DNA of 64,000 nt from Actinomycetota bacterium (GCA_016201065.1 JACQDL010000031.1:1-64000); one strand, 5' to 3'. Positions 48,650-60,980 are shown, counted from the stretch's first letter. Notes: generated by a model not told the origin, from the letters alone. Numbers and translations are program-made.

Positions 48650-49435
48650 ATGGCGCAGGTCAAGATCGTTTCTATCCCCGTGTTGGGCGCGCGTGCGATC
48701 AACACGTACCTGCTGGTGGGTCGCCGGCCGGTCATCGTCGACGCCGGAACTCCGGGGAGCGGCAAGAAGATCCGCGACGCGGTCGCCGCTCACGGCGTGG
48801 ACCCGAGGGACATCGCGCTGATCGTGCTGACCCACGGGCACATCGATCACTTCGGTTCGGCGGCCGAGCTTCACCGGCTCACCGGTGCGCCGATCGTGGG
48901 TCATGCGGCCGATCTCACGCCGTACCGGGCCGGTAAGGTCCAGGAGCCCTACCGGCCGACGGGGCTGCTGGGCCGGCTGCTCGCCAGCCGCGACGCCGTT
49001 CACGCCCGCACCGAGTCGATCGAGCCGGCGATCGTCGTACGGGGACCACTGGACCTTGCCGAGCACGGCGTCGACGCCCGGATCATGCCGACACCGGGCC
49101 ACACCGCCGGTTCGATCTCGGTGCTCACCGACCACGGCGACCTCGTCGCGGGCGACCTGGTGGCCAGCTCCTTTATGGGGCTTGTCGCCGGGAAGCCGGC
49201 CAACCCGCCGTTCCACGATGACCCCGTGGGCAACCTGGCCAGCCTGCGCGCCATGCTCGCCCTCCACCCGACAAGGCTGCACGTCGGGCACGGTGGCCCG
49301 CTTGATCCCGCGCGGGTGGCGCGGTGGGCCGATCGGGAACAGCGACGGCTCACGCGGTTGGCGGCCCGAGGTCGCCTCCCACGCCGCCTTGAGTCGCGCA
49401 TCGAGCCACCGGCAACCCCGCTGCCGGAGTCGTGA
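48650..49435 (+). CDS. Metallo-beta-lactamase-fold hydrolase
   Basis: 261 residues from ATG 48650 with GGAGG five bases upstream; longer frames were rejected. Metal motifs THGHIDHFG, MPTPGHTAGS, DLVAGDLVAS and LHVGHGGPL. PVIVDAGTPGSGKKI near the start is typical. Hydrolase of unknown substrate, possibly a thioesterase or lactonase. Convergent with the MarR gene. Confidence 0.88.
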   Translation: MAQVKIVSIPVLGARAINTYLLVGRRPVIVDAGTPGSGKKIRDAVAAHGVDPRDIALIVLTHGHIDHFGSAAELHRLTGAPIVGHAADLTPYRAGKVQEPYRPTGLLGRLLASRDAVHARTESIEPAIVVRGPLDLAEHGVDARIMPTPGHTAGSISVLTDHGDLVAGDLVASSFMGLVAGKPANPPFHDDPVGNLASLRAMLALHPTRLHVGHGGPLDPARVARWADREQRRLTRLAARGRLPRRLESRIEPPATPLPES

Positions 49436-49474
49436 GTGCCCACACCACCGTTCGCCTGCCGGCCTGAAACGGCC

Positions 49475-49945
49475 CTATCTGGCCGCCGGGAAGAGGAGCT
49501 TCGTCAGCAGCACCACGAGCTGGGCACGCTCGCCCGCCGTGAGCGGCTCGAAGAACGCCTCCTCCAACGCGCCGGCTTCCGACTCCACGGCCTTCAACGC
49601 TGCCCGGCCAGAGTCGGTGATGGTGATGATGTAGGCGCGGCGATCCGTGGGATTGCGCTCCCGCACGACGAGGCCGGCCCGTTCCAGGGCGTCCACCGTG
49701 CCGACCATCGTCGTGCGGTCGGTCCGGACCCCCTCACTCAACTCCTGCTGGGAGCCCGGACCGGCCCCAGCGAGCATGCCGAGCACGAGGAACTGGGTCA
49801 GCCCGAGCCCGTGCGCCGCCGCCGCCGTCTCGCCCATCCGTGTGGCGGCGGCACCCGCCCGGCACAACCCGACGATCTGCCGGTGCTCGACGAGCGTGCG
49901 GAAGTACTCCTCTGCCCGGGAGAACCGTGCCCCGCTGCCCTCCAT
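49475..49945 (-). CDS. MarR-family regulator
   Basis: 156 residues from ATG 49945 behind GGAAGG. Winged helix: GLTQFLVLGMLAGAGPGSQQ, ELSEGVRTDRTTMVGTVDAL, and the wing VVRERNPTDRRAYIITITDS. Probable repressor responding to small molecules; may act on its own promoter. Its position next to asd is probably incidental. Confidence 0.88.
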   Translation of the reverse strand: MEGSGARFSRAEEYFRTLVEHRQIVGLCRAGAAATRMGETAAAAHGLGLTQFLVLGMLAGAGPGSQQELSEGVRTDRTTMVGTVDALERAGLVVRERNPTDRRAYIITITDSGRAALKAVESEAGALEEAFFEPLTAGERAQLVVLLTKLLFPAAR

Positions 49946-50000
49946 GATGACCTTCCGTCCGCCCAACCCCGCCAACCGGACGGTGCCGGCAACCGGATGC

Positions 50001-51086
50001 TCAGGCACAGGCGAGCTCGGCGGCGACCAGCTCGGCGATCTCCGCGGTGTTCAGCGCCGCGCCCTTGCGCAGGTTGTCGCCGACCACGAACAACTCCAGC
50101 GTCCGCGGGAAGTCCAGCGCCTGCCGGATCCTGCCGACGTAGGTCGGATCGGTGCCGACGACATCCGCCGGCGTGGGGAACACACCCGCCGCCGGGTCGT
50201 CGAGGACCACCACCGTCGGTGCCTCGGCCAACACCGCGCGCGCGGCCGGCACGGTGACCGCGCCGGCGAACGTCGCGTGGACCGCCAGCGAGTGCGTGGT
50301 CACCACCGGCACCCGGACGCACGTCGCCGATACCGGCAGGTCCGGGATGCCGAGGATCTTGCGGGACTCGTTGCGGACCTTCAGCTCCTCGCTGGACCAG
50401 CCGTCATCCTTCAACGACCCGGCCCACGGCACCACGTTGAGTGCCAGCGGAGCCGGGAACGGCGACGGCACGCCACCGAGAGAACCGTCAACCGCCTTGC
50501 GGACATCACCGGCCACGGTCCCCAGCGTCCGGTCGCCGGCCACCGCCGCGATCTCGTCGTACAGCCGCTCCGAGCCGACCAGCCCCATCCCGGACACCGC
50601 CTGGTAGGACGCGACCACCAGGGCGGTCAGCCGCCACTGCCGGTGCAGCGCGCCGAGCGCGGCCATCATGGTCATGGTCGTGCAGTTGGGGTTCGCGATG
50701 ATCCCGCGCGGCCGGTTGGCGATCTGCTCGGGGTTGACCTCCGGCACCACCAGCGGCACGTCGGGGTCCATCCGGAAGGCCCCTGAGTTGTCCACCACGA
50801 CCGCACCGTGCCCGACGGCGATCGGCGCCCACCGCGCCGACACCTCGTCCGGCACGTCGAACATGGCGATGTCCACGCCGTCGAACGCCTCCGGGCTCAA
50901 CTCGCGCACCGTGACCTGCTCGCCGCGCACGTCCAGCAGCCGACCCGCGGAGCGGGCCGAGGCGATCAGCCGGACCTCCCCCCACGGGTTGCGCCCGGCC
51001 GCCGCCCAGTCGGTGAGGATCGACCGCATCACAGTGCCGACGGCACCGGTCGCGCCGACGACGGCGAGGGTCGGTCGGCGGCTCAT
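50001..51086 (-). CDS. asd: Aspartate-semialdehyde dehydrogenase
   Basis: 361 residues from ATG 51086 overlapping the ask stop (ATGA). [16 protein letters not shown] is the NADP loop, [12 protein letters not shown] holds the catalytic Cys, and [17 protein letters not shown] holds the catalytic His region. Makes aspartate semialdehyde for lysine, threonine, methionine and diaminopimelate. Second gene of the ask-asd operon. Confidence 0.95.
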   Translation of the reverse strand: MSRRPTLAVVGATGAVGTVMRSILTDWAAAGRNPWGEVRLIASARSAGRLLDVRGEQVTVRELSPEAFDGVDIAMFDVPDEVSARWAPIAVGHGAVVVDNSGAFRMDPDVPLVVPEVNPEQIANRPRGIIANPNCTTMTMMAALGALHRQWRLTALVVASYQAVSGMGLVGSERLYDEIAAVAGDRTLGTVAGDVRKAVDGSLGGVPSPFPAPLALNVVPWAGSLKDDGWSSEELKVRNESRKILGIPDLPVSATCVRVPVVTTHSLAVHATFAGAVTVPAARAVLAEAPTVVVLDDPAAGVFPTPADVVGTDPTYVGRIRQALDFPRTLELFVVGDNLRKGAALNTAEIAELVAAELACA

Positions 51087-52348
51087 CGCCCGGTCCCTGC
51101 GTACACGACTGCCTCCTCCTCGCCACCGAGGTCGAACGCCGCGTGCAGCGCCCGCACGGCGACATCCACATCGGTGTCCCGGCACACCACCGAGATCCGG
51201 ATCTCCGACGTCGAGATCATCTCCACGTTCACCCCTGACTCCGCCAGCGCCCGGAAGAAGGTCGCCGAGACCCCCGGGTGGGATCGCATCCCGGCGCCGA
51301 CCAGCGACACCTTGCCCACGTGATCGTCGTAGAGGAGATCCTCGAAACCAACCGCACCCCGCACCTTCCGCAGGGCCGCCATCGCGCCGGCGCCCTCGCT
51401 CATCGGCAAGGTGAAGGAGATGTCGGTCCTCGCGGTGCTGTGGGTCGAGATGTTCTGCACGATCATGTCGATGTTGACCTCGGCATGGGCCACCGCCTCG
51501 AAGAGGGTCGCCGCCTGGCCAGGCTTGTCCGGAACCCCGACCACCGTGATCTTGCCTTCGCTCCGGTCGTGCGCGACGCCGGTGATGATCGCCTGTTCCA
51601 CGGGGATGTCCTCCATCGCGCCGGACACCATCGTGCCCGGGTTGGCCGAGAAGGTGGAGCGGACCCGGATCGGGAGCCCGTACCGCCGGGCGTACTCCAC
51701 GCTGCGCAGGTGCAGCACCTTCGCGCCGCACGCCGCCATCTCCAGCATCTCCTCGTAGCTGATCCGGTCGAGGTGGCGCGCGTTGGGCACGATCCGTGGG
51801 TCCGCCGAGAAGACGCCGTCCACATCGGTGTAGATCTCGCACATGTCGGCACCCAGGGCCACCGCCAGCGCGACCGCAGTGGTGTCGGTCCCGCCCCGGC
51901 CGAGGGTGGTGATGTCCTTGGTGTCCTGCGAGACGCCCTGGAAGCCGGCCACGATCGCGATCGCGTCGGCGTCGAGCGCGTGCTGGATCCGGCCCGGGGT
52001 CACCTCGATGATCCGCGCCTTGCCGTGCACCGCGGTCGTGATCACTCCGGCCTGCGACCCGGTGAAGGACTGCGCCTGGTAGCCCAGCGAGCTGATCGCC
52101 ATGGCAAGCAGCGACATCGAGATGCGCTCGCCGGCCGTGAGCAGCATGTCCAGCTCGCGGGGCGGCGGCAGCGGCGAGACCTGGCGGGCCAGATCGAGCA
52201 GCTCGTCGGTGGTGTCGCCCATCGCGGAGACGGCAACGACGACCCGGTGACCGGCCCGACGGGTTGCCACGATCCGTTCGGCCACGCGCTTGATCTTGAC
52301 AGCGTCCGCGACCGAGGATCCGCCGTACTTCTGAACGACGACCCCCAC
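51083..52348 (-). CDS. ask: Aspartokinase
   Basis: 421 residues from GTG 52348 with GGAGGG upstream. [20 protein letters not shown] is the kinase opening, [20 protein letters not shown] the substrate loop, and two ACT domains follow residue 260 ([40 protein letters not shown]) for lysine/threonine feedback. An internal start near residue 250 (AMEDIPVEQ) may give a separate beta subunit as in related actinobacteria. Confidence 0.96.
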   Translation of the reverse strand: MGVVVQKYGGSSVADAVKIKRVAERIVATRRAGHRVVVAVSAMGDTTDELLDLARQVSPLPPPRELDMLLTAGERISMSLLAMAISSLGYQAQSFTGSQAGVITTAVHGKARIIEVTPGRIQHALDADAIAIVAGFQGVSQDTKDITTLGRGGTDTTAVALAVALGADMCEIYTDVDGVFSADPRIVPNARHLDRISYEEMLEMAACGAKVLHLRSVEYARRYGLPIRVRSTFSANPGTMVSGAMEDIPVEQAIITGVAHDRSEGKITVVGVPDKPGQAATLFEAVAHAEVNIDMIVQNISTHSTARTDISFTLPMSEGAGAMAALRKVRGAVGFEDLLYDDHVGKVSLVGAGMRSHPGVSATFFRALAESGVNVEMISTSEIRISVVCRDTDVDVAVRALHAAFDLGGEEEAVVYAGTGR

Positions 52349-52518
52349 GGTCGACCCTCCTACCCTGTGGTATCCGGGGCCAGCGTGTATCCGGGGCCAG
52401 CGTACAGACCGGACCTTCCCCGGCGGCCCGCAGCACGACGCCATCCGATATCGTTGCCCGAAATGGGGCGATCGGCCACGTCGCCGAGGCGGCCACAGAG
52501 TGACGGGGAGACAAGAGG

Positions 52519-52543
52519 GTGACAAAATCTCTATCTTTGTCAC
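52519..52543. promoter_or_regulatory. Inverted repeat upstream of the nitroreductase
   Basis: GTGACAAA (52519-52526) and TTTGTCAC (52536-52543) are perfectly inverted with a 9-bp spacer. It is AT-rich in a GC-rich region and lies about 56 bases before the nitroreductase start. A dimeric regulator site is likely. Confidence 0.55.
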
Positions 52544-52598
52544 GCTGACCCGCAACGCTGACCTTCGGCCCTTACCGACCAGTGGAGGAATGCAGGCC

Positions 52599-53195
52599 GT
52601 GAGCCGATCCTGCCCCAGCGACGTCCCGCTACACCCGCTGATCGCCGAGCGGTGGAGTCCGCGGGCCCTGCAACCCGATCGTGACGTCACCGACGGCCAG
52701 CTCGTCGCCGTCCTGGAGGCGGCCCGGTGGGCTCCTTCGTCGGGCAACCGGCAGCCGTGGCGGTTCCTCGTCGGCCGTCGGGGTGACGAGACCTTCACCG
52801 GCATCTACACCACCCTCTTCGATGGCAACCAGCTGTGGGCCGGCAACGCGTCCGCCCTTCTGCTCGCCTGCGCCATCACGCACGCCCCGGACGGAACGGC
52901 AATGCCCACAGCGCCGTACGAGCTCGGCATGGCGACCGCACAGCTGTGCCTCCAGGCCCAGGACGAGGGTTTGGTGGCGCACCAGATGGGTGGTTTCGAC
53001 GCCGAGAAGGCAGCGCTGGTCTTCACCATCCCCGACCACGTTCGGCCCTACGCGGTGATCGCGCTCGGCTACCTGGCCGACCCGTCGACCCTGCCGGCTC
53101 ACCTGAGGACCCGGGAACAGGCCAGGCGCGAGCGGCGCCGGGTGCGCGAGCTCGCGTTCTCGAAGCGATACGGCGAGGCGATGTACCTCCGTTGA
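52599..53195 (+). CDS. Nitroreductase-family oxidoreductase
   Basis: 198 residues from GTG 52599; ATG 52590 lies too close to the [45 protein letters not shown] (FMN site) and [19 protein letters not shown] are typical. NAD(P)H-dependent FMN enzyme for nitro or quinone substrates. Divergent from ask with a palindromic site between. Confidence 0.88.
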   Translation: MSRSCPSDVPLHPLIAERWSPRALQPDRDVTDGQLVAVLEAARWAPSSGNRQPWRFLVGRRGDETFTGIYTTLFDGNQLWAGNASALLLACAITHAPDGTAMPTAPYELGMATAQLCLQAQDEGLVAHQMGGFDAEKAALVFTIPDHVRPYAVIALGYLADPSTLPAHLRTREQARRERRRVRELAFSKRYGEAMYLR

Positions 53196-53277
53196 GGAGT
53201 GCCCGTCGCCACGTCGCGGCGATCCGGACGCCGGACGCGCCGGTCCCACAGAGACCCGTTGGTCGGGGTTACTGTCA

Positions 53278-53475
53278 CTAGGTCGGGTCGTACTCGCCGA
53301 TGAGTTGCGCCATGGCGCGCGCGGCGTGGGATCTTCTTGACAGCGCCAGTAGCCTTCGGGCCACGGGGACGAAGTGGGCTGCCGCGCTCGTGGTGCCTGT
53401 CCCTGGCGCCCGAACGTGACGTCCCCCTCTCGGTCCTGTTCCCACGGGCGTTGAGCGTGCCGGATCGCCTGCCAA
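53278..53475 (-). CDS. Possible small protein, low confidence
   Basis: A 65-residue frame ending in RSHAARAMAQLIGEYDPT, which looks protein-like, with HFVPVARRLLALSRR before it. The start is unclear and no ribosome site is obvious. Could be a short real gene or a leftover end of one. The rest of 53196-53495 shows nothing else. Confidence 0.3.
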   Translation of the reverse strand: MAGDPARSTPVGTGPRGGRHVRAPGTGTTSAAAHFVPVARRLLALSRRSHAARAMAQLIGEYDPT

Positions 53476-53495
53476 GCTAGAGAGGGCAACTCACA

Positions 53496-54482
53496 GTGGA
53501 CGACATGGTCTCCCCGGGACCCGTTGGCTTCGACAAGATGCGCCAGATGCTCGCGAGAGCCGCCGAACTCCGCGATCGTGAGCAGCGTCAGTTCTACGAC
53601 TCGCTGGAGGACGTCCGTTCGCGCCTGCGGACGATCGAGACATTCGCCGCGGACAGTACCACGCAGTTCCCCCAGATCCAGGACCACATGAGCGGCGTGC
53701 AGGATCGCCTGCACAACCTGCCCGACCGCACCGAGATCAGCGTGATCGCCGAGCGGGTCGACGAGGCTCTGGTCCGCATCGACGCCCAGGACCAGGTGCT
53801 GGCACAGGTCGCCAACACCCTCGCCGGGCTGGTTGACCGGATGTCTCGCCCGATCGAGCAGCTCGACGCTCGGCTCGACGGGGTGTCGGGTCGGTTCGAG
53901 GGGGTCTCGGGCCGGCTCGACGGCCTGGACGACAGGCTCGGCCACCTGCACAGCCGGTTGGACGACGTGGACTCGTCGGTCTCACGCCAGGCCAGCCAGA
54001 TCGACGCGCTACCCGAGGTGCTGGACGTGCCGGCCCTGCACCGCCGGTTCGACGATCTCGGTGGCGGCATGCAGGCGCGCTTCGACGAGCTGCTCGCGCA
54101 GCCCGGCCTCGACCCGACCGACCGGCTGGACGACCTCGCCGCCCGGCTGGAGAAGCTCGCCCAGCGGCTGGAGTCGGTCACGGTGCGGCTGGACACCATC
54201 GAGGACAGCGTCAAGGCCGAGGTGACAACGCTCTCCGGCGTGGTCGAGCAGGGGATCGAGAAGATCGAGGGCAGCGTCGTCGCGCGACCCGATCGGGAAG
54301 AGATCTCCACCACGATGCGCGCCGCCAACGGCGAGTCCGAGCAGCGGATCACCAGCCAGCTCGACGAAGCCCTCGCCGCACTCGCCGAAATCATGCTTGG
54401 ACGCTCCCCGAAAGTGCCTAATGCCAGGGGGCGTAAAAGTAGTAGCGACGACGAGTTTGAGACCATGGACGCCGAGGTCTGA
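53496..54482 (+). CDS. Long coiled-coil protein
   Basis: 328 residues. Starts MDDMVSPGPVGFDKMRQMLA, then almost continuous heptads (LDARLDGVSGRFEGVSGRLD, LDDLAARLEKLAQRLESVTV). The frame ends DDEFETMDAEV. The last 28 codons (from SPKVPNARGRK) use AT-ending codons unlike the rest. A following frame continues with a Lys/Ala tail, so the original protein may have been longer. Structural or chromosome-associated roles are possible. Confidence 0.75.
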   Translation: MDDMVSPGPVGFDKMRQMLARAAELRDREQRQFYDSLEDVRSRLRTIETFAADSTTQFPQIQDHMSGVQDRLHNLPDRTEISVIAERVDEALVRIDAQDQVLAQVANTLAGLVDRMSRPIEQLDARLDGVSGRFEGVSGRLDGLDDRLGHLHSRLDDVDSSVSRQASQIDALPEVLDVPALHRRFDDLGGGMQARFDELLAQPGLDPTDRLDDLAARLEKLAQRLESVTVRLDTIEDSVKAEVTTLSGVVEQGIEKIEGSVVARPDREEISTTMRAANGESEQRITSQLDEALAALAEIMLGRSPKVPNARGRKSSSDDEFETMDAEV

Positions 54483-54918
54483 GGAGACCGAGGACCAGGG
54501 CGAGTCGGCGCCAGTCAACGTCGATCCGCCCGAACCGGCCGCCCACGTCGACGTGCCGGACCAGCCGGCCGGGATCGAGGACGGAGCTGCCGCGGACGGC
54601 CCGGTTGCGGCCGAGGTCGTGGTGGTACCGGTCAGGGTGACCGAACCGGTGCGCAGCGCCGCAGCCCCCAGGGCGGGCAGACGCCCAGCGGGAACTGCCG
54701 CTGCCAAGGCGGCCGCGGCCAAGACGGCCGGCACCAAGGCAGCGCCCCGCACCAAGGCAGCGCCCCGCACCAAGGCAGCACCCCGTACCAAGGCTGCGGC
54801 CGCGGTCACGGCGGAGGCTCGCGGTACGACCGGAGCCGTGCCGGCCAAACGTGCGGCCAGGAAGGCCCCCGCGGCCGGCACCAAGGCGACGCCGAAGGCC
54901 ACGCGGCGCCGTACGTGA
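54483..54918 (+). pseudogene. Lys/Ala-rich tail, probably shifted out of frame
   Basis: A frame shifted relative to the coiled-coil gene runs open from before 54400 to 54918 and reads SEETEDQGESAPVNVDPPEP, then a low-complexity tail of TKAAPR repeats (18-bp DNA repeats about 54729-54790) ending KATPKATRRR. No start with a ribosome site is visible. The tail resembles histone H1-like DNA-binding ends. Best read as the end of the upstream protein separated by a frameshift, real or a sequencing error. Confidence 0.55.
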
Positions 54919-55012
54919 TCGATGCACGTCACGGATCCCCGGCCGGTCTCGCCCGCCGGGGATCTGCGACGTCCGCGACCCGGTCTGGAGCGTCCGCTAG
55001 AATCATGCCGCG

Positions 55013-56856
<1,844 letters not shown>

Positions 56857-56858
56857 CT

Positions 56859-56904
56859 CGATCTGGTCTGCGGGCCCACCGTCCTGGGTCCGCAGACCAG
56901 ATCG
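56859..56904. terminator. Bidirectional terminator, leuA / recR
   Basis: A perfect 15-bp inverted repeat: CGATCTGGTCTGCGG (56859-56873) and CCGCAGACCAGATCG (56890-56904). It lies between convergent leuA and recR. Confidence 0.85.
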
Positions 56905-56938
56905 GACCCCCAAGTCGGACTTCCGGTCCTATCCTCGG

Positions 56939-57538
56939 TCAGATCTCCAGCGAGCGGCGCCCGGAGAACGCCCGGCCGAGGGTTACCTCATCGGCGTACT
57001 CCAGGTCACCGCCGACGGGCAGGCCGCTGGCCAGCCTGGTGACCTTCAGTCCCATGGGCTTCACCAGGCGGGCGAGGTAGGTCGCGGTGGCCTCACCCTC
57101 CAGGTTCGGGTCGGTGGCCAGGACGAGCTCGGTGACCACACCGTCGGCGAGCCGGGTCATCAGCTCCGTCACCCGCAGGTTGTCCGGACCGATCCCGTCA
57201 ATCGGGCTGATGGCCCCACCCAACACGTGGTACCGGCCGCGGAACTCGCGGGTCTTCTCGATCGCGACGACGTCCTTGGGCTCCTCGACCACGCAGAGGA
57301 TGGTGAGGTCGCGCCGCGCGTCGCGGCAGATGCGGCACTCCTCCGCCTCCGCGACGTTCCCGCACACCCGACAGAAGCGCACCTCGTCCCTGACCCGGCC
57401 GAGGGCGGTGATCAGCCTGGTGACATCCGCGGGCTCGGCGCTCAGCAGGTGGAAGGCGATGCGCTGAGCGCTCTTCGGCCCGATCCCCGGCAACCTGCCG
57501 AGCTCGTCGATAAGGTCCTGGACGACGCCCTCGTACAC
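56939..57538 (-). CDS. recR: Recombination mediator RecR
   Basis: 199 residues. [13 protein letters not shown] helix-hairpin-helix, zinc site [18 protein letters not shown], Toprim motif [16 protein letters not shown] and the Walker-like [19 protein letters not shown] end. Loads RecA with RecFO. Follows ybaB on the same strand as usual. Confidence 0.97.
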   Translation of the reverse strand: MYEGVVQDLIDELGRLPGIGPKSAQRIAFHLLSAEPADVTRLITALGRVRDEVRFCRVCGNVAEAEECRICRDARRDLTILCVVEEPKDVVAIEKTREFRGRYHVLGGAISPIDGIGPDNLRVTELMTRLADGVVTELVLATDPNLEGEATATYLARLVKPMGLKVTRLASGLPVGGDLEYADEVTLGRAFSGRRSLEI

Positions 57539-57559
57539 GATGAGGTCAGCCCGCCGGAA

Positions 57560-57892
57560 TCAGAACGGTAGGCCGGGCATGCCGCCGAGCCCCTCGGCGA
57601 GCGGACCCATCTTCTCCGCCGCCAGCTCGCTGGCCTGCCGGTCGGCATCCCGCACGGCGGCGACCACCAGATCCTGCAATGTCTCCAGATCGTCCGGGTC
57701 GACCACCTTCGGGTCGATCCTGATCGACATCAGCTCGCCGGACCCGGATACCGTGGCAGTAACCAGGCCGCCTCCGGCGTGCCCGGTCACCTCGACCTCG
57801 CTGAGCTCCGCCTGTGCGGCGAGCATCTGCGCCTGCATCTTCTGCGCCTGCTTCATGAGCTGCTGCAGGTTCGGCTGGCCACCGGGTCGCAT
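57560..57892 (-). CDS. YbaB/EbfC nucleoid-associated protein
   Basis: 110 residues from ATG 57892 ([20 protein letters not shown]). [20 protein letters not shown] and [20 protein letters not shown] match the YbaB family. Dimeric DNA-binding protein, typically encoded with recR. Confidence 0.95.
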   Translation of the reverse strand: MRPGGQPNLQQLMKQAQKMQAQMLAAQAELSEVEVTGHAGGGLVTATVSGSGELMSIRIDPKVVDPDDLETLQDLVVAAVRDADRQASELAAEKMGPLAEGLGGMPGLPF

Positions 57893-57960
57893 GGTCGTCT
57901 CCCTCGCGTTGCCTCGCGGTCGAGCTGAGCCTAGCGGTCTCACATGGCACTCTGTACGGC

Positions 57961-58809
57961 ATGCGCATGCCCGCCGCCGTCGTGCTCGCCGTCATCGCGG
58001 CGGCGGGCTGTACGCCAGCGGCCGGCTCCAGCTCAGCTCGGCTCGGCACCATGACCCAGCCGCCGGCCTCCAACGCGGAGCCGGAGGCCGCCCCGCTCGC
58101 GGGCCCGGCGCACGGGTCCACCGCGCTGGCCCCCCCGACGTCGCCCGGACCGAGGACGTCCGCGGTCGTGGTCCTGGACCCCGGTCACAACGGTGCGAAC
58201 GGCGACCACCCCGAGATCATCAACAGCCTTGTGCCGGCCGGGTTTGGCGCCTCCAAGCCGTGCAACACCACGGGCACGGCCAGCCCGGACGGCTACTCCG
58301 AGCACGCGTTCAGCTTCGATGTCGCGCTACGGGTGAAACGGCTGCTCACCGTTCGCGGCGTCACCGTGCTGCTGACCCGGGAGGACGACAGCGGTGTGGG
58401 TCCGTGCGTCGACAGGCGGGCCGCCTTCGGCAACGCGCACCAGGCCGATGCCGTCGTCTCAATCCACGCCGACGGGCATCCGGGTGGCCGCGGCTTCCAC
58501 GTGATCGAGGCGGCTCGGCCACCCGCCGGCAAGGCGTCGGCCACGGCGTCGCACCGGTTGGCCGTCGCCGTGCACGACCGGTTCGCTGCCGAGTCGGGCT
58601 TCGCCACCTCCACCTATGTCGGTTCGGGCGGCTATGCTCCCCGCGCGGACCTGGCCGGGCTCAACCTCTCGACCCAACCGGCGATCTTCATCGAGTGCGG
58701 CAACATGTGGGACGCCGAGGACGCGGCCCGGATGGCGGCGGCCAGCGGCCGGGAGCGGATGGCCGGTGGTATCGCCACCGGCATTCTCGACTTCCTCGCC
58801 GGCAGCTGA
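57961..58809 (+). CDS. Lipoprotein N-acetylmuramoyl-L-alanine amidase
   Basis: 282 residues. Lipobox in [15 protein letters not shown]. Amidase_3 domain from residue 70: [14 protein letters not shown] (zinc His), [13 protein letters not shown] (second His) and [17 protein letters not shown] (zinc/catalytic Glu). Cuts the lactyl-amide bond in peptidoglycan. Divergent from ybaB. Confidence 0.92.
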   Translation: MRMPAAVVLAVIAAAGCTPAAGSSSARLGTMTQPPASNAEPEAAPLAGPAHGSTALAPPTSPGPRTSAVVVLDPGHNGANGDHPEIINSLVPAGFGASKPCNTTGTASPDGYSEHAFSFDVALRVKRLLTVRGVTVLLTREDDSGVGPCVDRRAAFGNAHQADAVVSIHADGHPGGRGFHVIEAARPPAGKASATASHRLAVAVHDRFAAESGFATSTYVGSGGYAPRADLAGLNLSTQPAIFIECGNMWDAEDAARMAAASGRERMAGGIATGILDFLAGS

Positions 58810-58870
58810 GCCCCCGATTCGATCACCTGCTCCCCGCGACCCGACCGGTACTGGCTCGAGCGCCCGTGGC

Positions 58871-60244
58871 TCAGGCAACCGACGTTGCCAGCACATCGTC
58901 CAGCTCACGAACCGGTCGCTCGCGCCGCCACGGTTCGAGCCGCCGCCGAAGCTCACGGGCGGCGGCGAGGCTACGGGGTGAACGCCCGCGCTGGGCCAGC
59001 GTCACCCCTTCGGCGGCCGTGGCGCACCCGGCCTCCATCTCGCCCATCGCGACCTGCGCGCTGGCCAGCCGAATGTGGTAGATCGCGCGGTCGCGCACGT
59101 ACGCCGGATCCTGCCGTCGCAGCGCATCGTCGAGATACCGTACGGCGTCCGGTGGGCTGCGCAGCTCCAGCCAGCAGGCACCCGCCTGGGCCGCCAGCTC
59201 GGCGCCGTCGAAGTAGTAGATCCAACCCGGGTCCGGGTCACCTGGCGCGGCCCGATCCAGGGCACCGTGAGCCCGGGTCAACGCGGCCGCGCACGCCGCC
59301 TGGTCGCCGAGCGCGGCCTGGGCCCGAGCCTCGCGTGTCGCCAGCATGGCCTGCACGCGGGGGGTGGCTACCCCGCCGGCGCCCTCGACCGAGGCCTGGG
59401 CCAGGGCCAGCCCATCGCCCGGCTCTCCCATGGTGGTGGACTGCAGGCTCATCCCGGCGAGCACGCTCGCTCCCAACAACCGGTCACCGGCCTGCTGCGC
59501 CGCATGCAGCGCGGCGACATAGTAGCGCTGCGCAGCAGCGTGCAGCCCGACGTCGAACGACACCCACCCACCGAGCTGCGCCACTTCGGCCGAGGCCCGG
59601 CACAGGCGGCCGGTCAGTGCCGAACCCAGGCCGCCACTGGCCAGCAACCCGACGACCAGGCGGAGCTCCGCGTCGACAAGATGGCGCAGTCGGGTGCCGC
59701 CCAACCGGTCATCCATCCGGCGCAGCATCGAGACCCTCGCCTCGATCCAGTCGAGAATCTCCGAGTCAGCGCGGTCGCGGCCGGTCACGACCGCCTCCAC
59801 CTTGGCCGGCTCCACACTCAACCACTGCCCGACGAGGCCGCCGAGCGGGGTATCGGCAAGCACGAGGAAACCCCGCCGATCGTCGACGGCGCACTCCAGC
59901 GTCTCGCCGAGCGTGGCGAGGTTGCCCGCCGTGGTCCACGGGTGGTCGGCACGGATCCGATCGCCGGCGGGCAACCACCGCGGCCACGGGCAGCGGTCCA
60001 GCTCGGATCGGGGCACCCCCAGCAGCGCGGCGAGGGCGAGCTGGGTACCTCGGTCCGGCACCACACCCCAATGTTCCCAGCGCCATGCCTTCTCGCGGCG
60101 CGCGGCCATGTTGCCGATCTCAGGCATGCGAGCCGCCTGCCGGGCGATCTCGTCGACCAAGCCCTGATAGGACCAGCCCATCGTGTGCCGGACCAGCGCC
60201 AACGGATGACCGAACTGTGCGGATCGCTGGTTTGCGGTGACCAT
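58871..60244 (-). CDS. HTH regulator with TPR-like region
   Basis: 457 residues from ATG 60244 behind GGAGGAG. N-terminal HTH (LALVRHTMGWSYQGLVDEIA, RREKAWRWEHWGVVPDRGTQ, LALAALLGVPRSELDR). The rest is Ala/Leu helical repeats (AAQRYYVAALHAAQQAGDRL, YLDDALRRQDPAYVRDRAI), the common actinobacterial design of developmental regulators. A 20-bp palindrome lies about 120 bases upstream. Confidence 0.85.
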   Translation of the reverse strand: MVTANQRSAQFGHPLALVRHTMGWSYQGLVDEIARQAARMPEIGNMAARREKAWRWEHWGVVPDRGTQLALAALLGVPRSELDRCPWPRWLPAGDRIRADHPWTTAGNLATLGETLECAVDDRRGFLVLADTPLGGLVGQWLSVEPAKVEAVVTGRDRADSEILDWIEARVSMLRRMDDRLGGTRLRHLVDAELRLVVGLLASGGLGSALTGRLCRASAEVAQLGGWVSFDVGLHAAAQRYYVAALHAAQQAGDRLLGASVLAGMSLQSTTMGEPGDGLALAQASVEGAGGVATPRVQAMLATREARAQAALGDQAACAAALTRAHGALDRAAPGDPDPGWIYYFDGAELAAQAGACWLELRSPPDAVRYLDDALRRQDPAYVRDRAIYHIRLASAQVAMGEMEAGCATAAEGVTLAQRGRSPRSLAAARELRRRLEPWRRERPVRELDDVLATSVA

Positions 60245-60980
60245 TCCAGCTCCTCCCCCCGAAAGGACGCCAAGCAGGACCGAACCAGAGCCGAGGCGGT
60301 GAGCTCGAACGGCCAGTGGTGGCTGACATCGTGGACGATTCGACACCACTGCATGCATCCTGTAGTCGATGGACTACAGTGAGACAACATATCGTGCCGC
60401 GTCCGCCGAGGACCAGATCCAGTTCTCCATGTTGTCCCGCACCGCGATCCACCTGACGCGGACGTGGGGCTTGCGCGAAACGCAGCACGGTGGCGGCGGT
60501 CCAACTCCGGACGGCTCCCCGGGGGTAGCACGTCGGCGTTCCGCAACCATGACTGCCCCGGCCGGACGCGTACCGCGATCCGCCGCAGGGCGCCCTTGGG
60601 GTCGGGCGTAGCCCGGCCCGCCCGGGACACGGCAGACATCGGTCGCCGTGCCTCGGCAGGTGTCGATGACGCAGGTCGCGGCGACGTGACCCAGCGGACA
60701 TCGGCGCGGTGTCACAGCGGGTGGAGCGCCACCTGCGGCGACGCCCTACACGGTGGTGCGGGGCCCGGCAGGAGTGTCGGAGCCCCGCACCATCCGCGAA
60801 CCGGAGCCCCGGCGCGGCACATGCCTGGCGGCCCATGCGCGGGTGCCACCAACGGTCGCTCGACCGGGCGGGTGACAGTCCATCCCATTCACATCGAATA
60901 GGGTGCGGCGGTGAGCAACTTGCGATGTGATCGGGGCAACCCGAGGCCAGCGCGGGTGTGACGCTAGGAGGCAGTCCCGC
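60245..60980. other. Long intergenic region upstream of the HTH regulator
   Basis: Apart from the palindrome at 60360-60379, no certain gene is seen. A minus-strand frame at 60374-60715 (MTPRRCPLGHVAATCVIDTC...) starts with good codon bias but loses it, so it is only a weak candidate. The plus-strand end (60930-60980) supplies AGGAGG for the next gene. Confidence 0.4.
60360..60379. promoter_or_regulatory. 20-bp palindrome CTGTAGTC/GACTACAG
   Basis: Perfect 8-bp arms around GATG. Located in the 5' region of the HTH regulator gene and less GC-rich than its surroundings. It probably binds a dimer, perhaps the regulator itself. Confidence 0.55.

Noticed and set aside
50001-52514. A single 837-residue gene covering asd and ask on one frame
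   Set aside because: The upstream part is antisense-style low-complexity text; asd begins at 51086 and ask uses another frame.
60374-60715. Minus-strand frame starting MTPRRCPLGHV
   Set aside because: Codon bias decays along the frame and it ends within a palindrome; noted as a weak candidate only.
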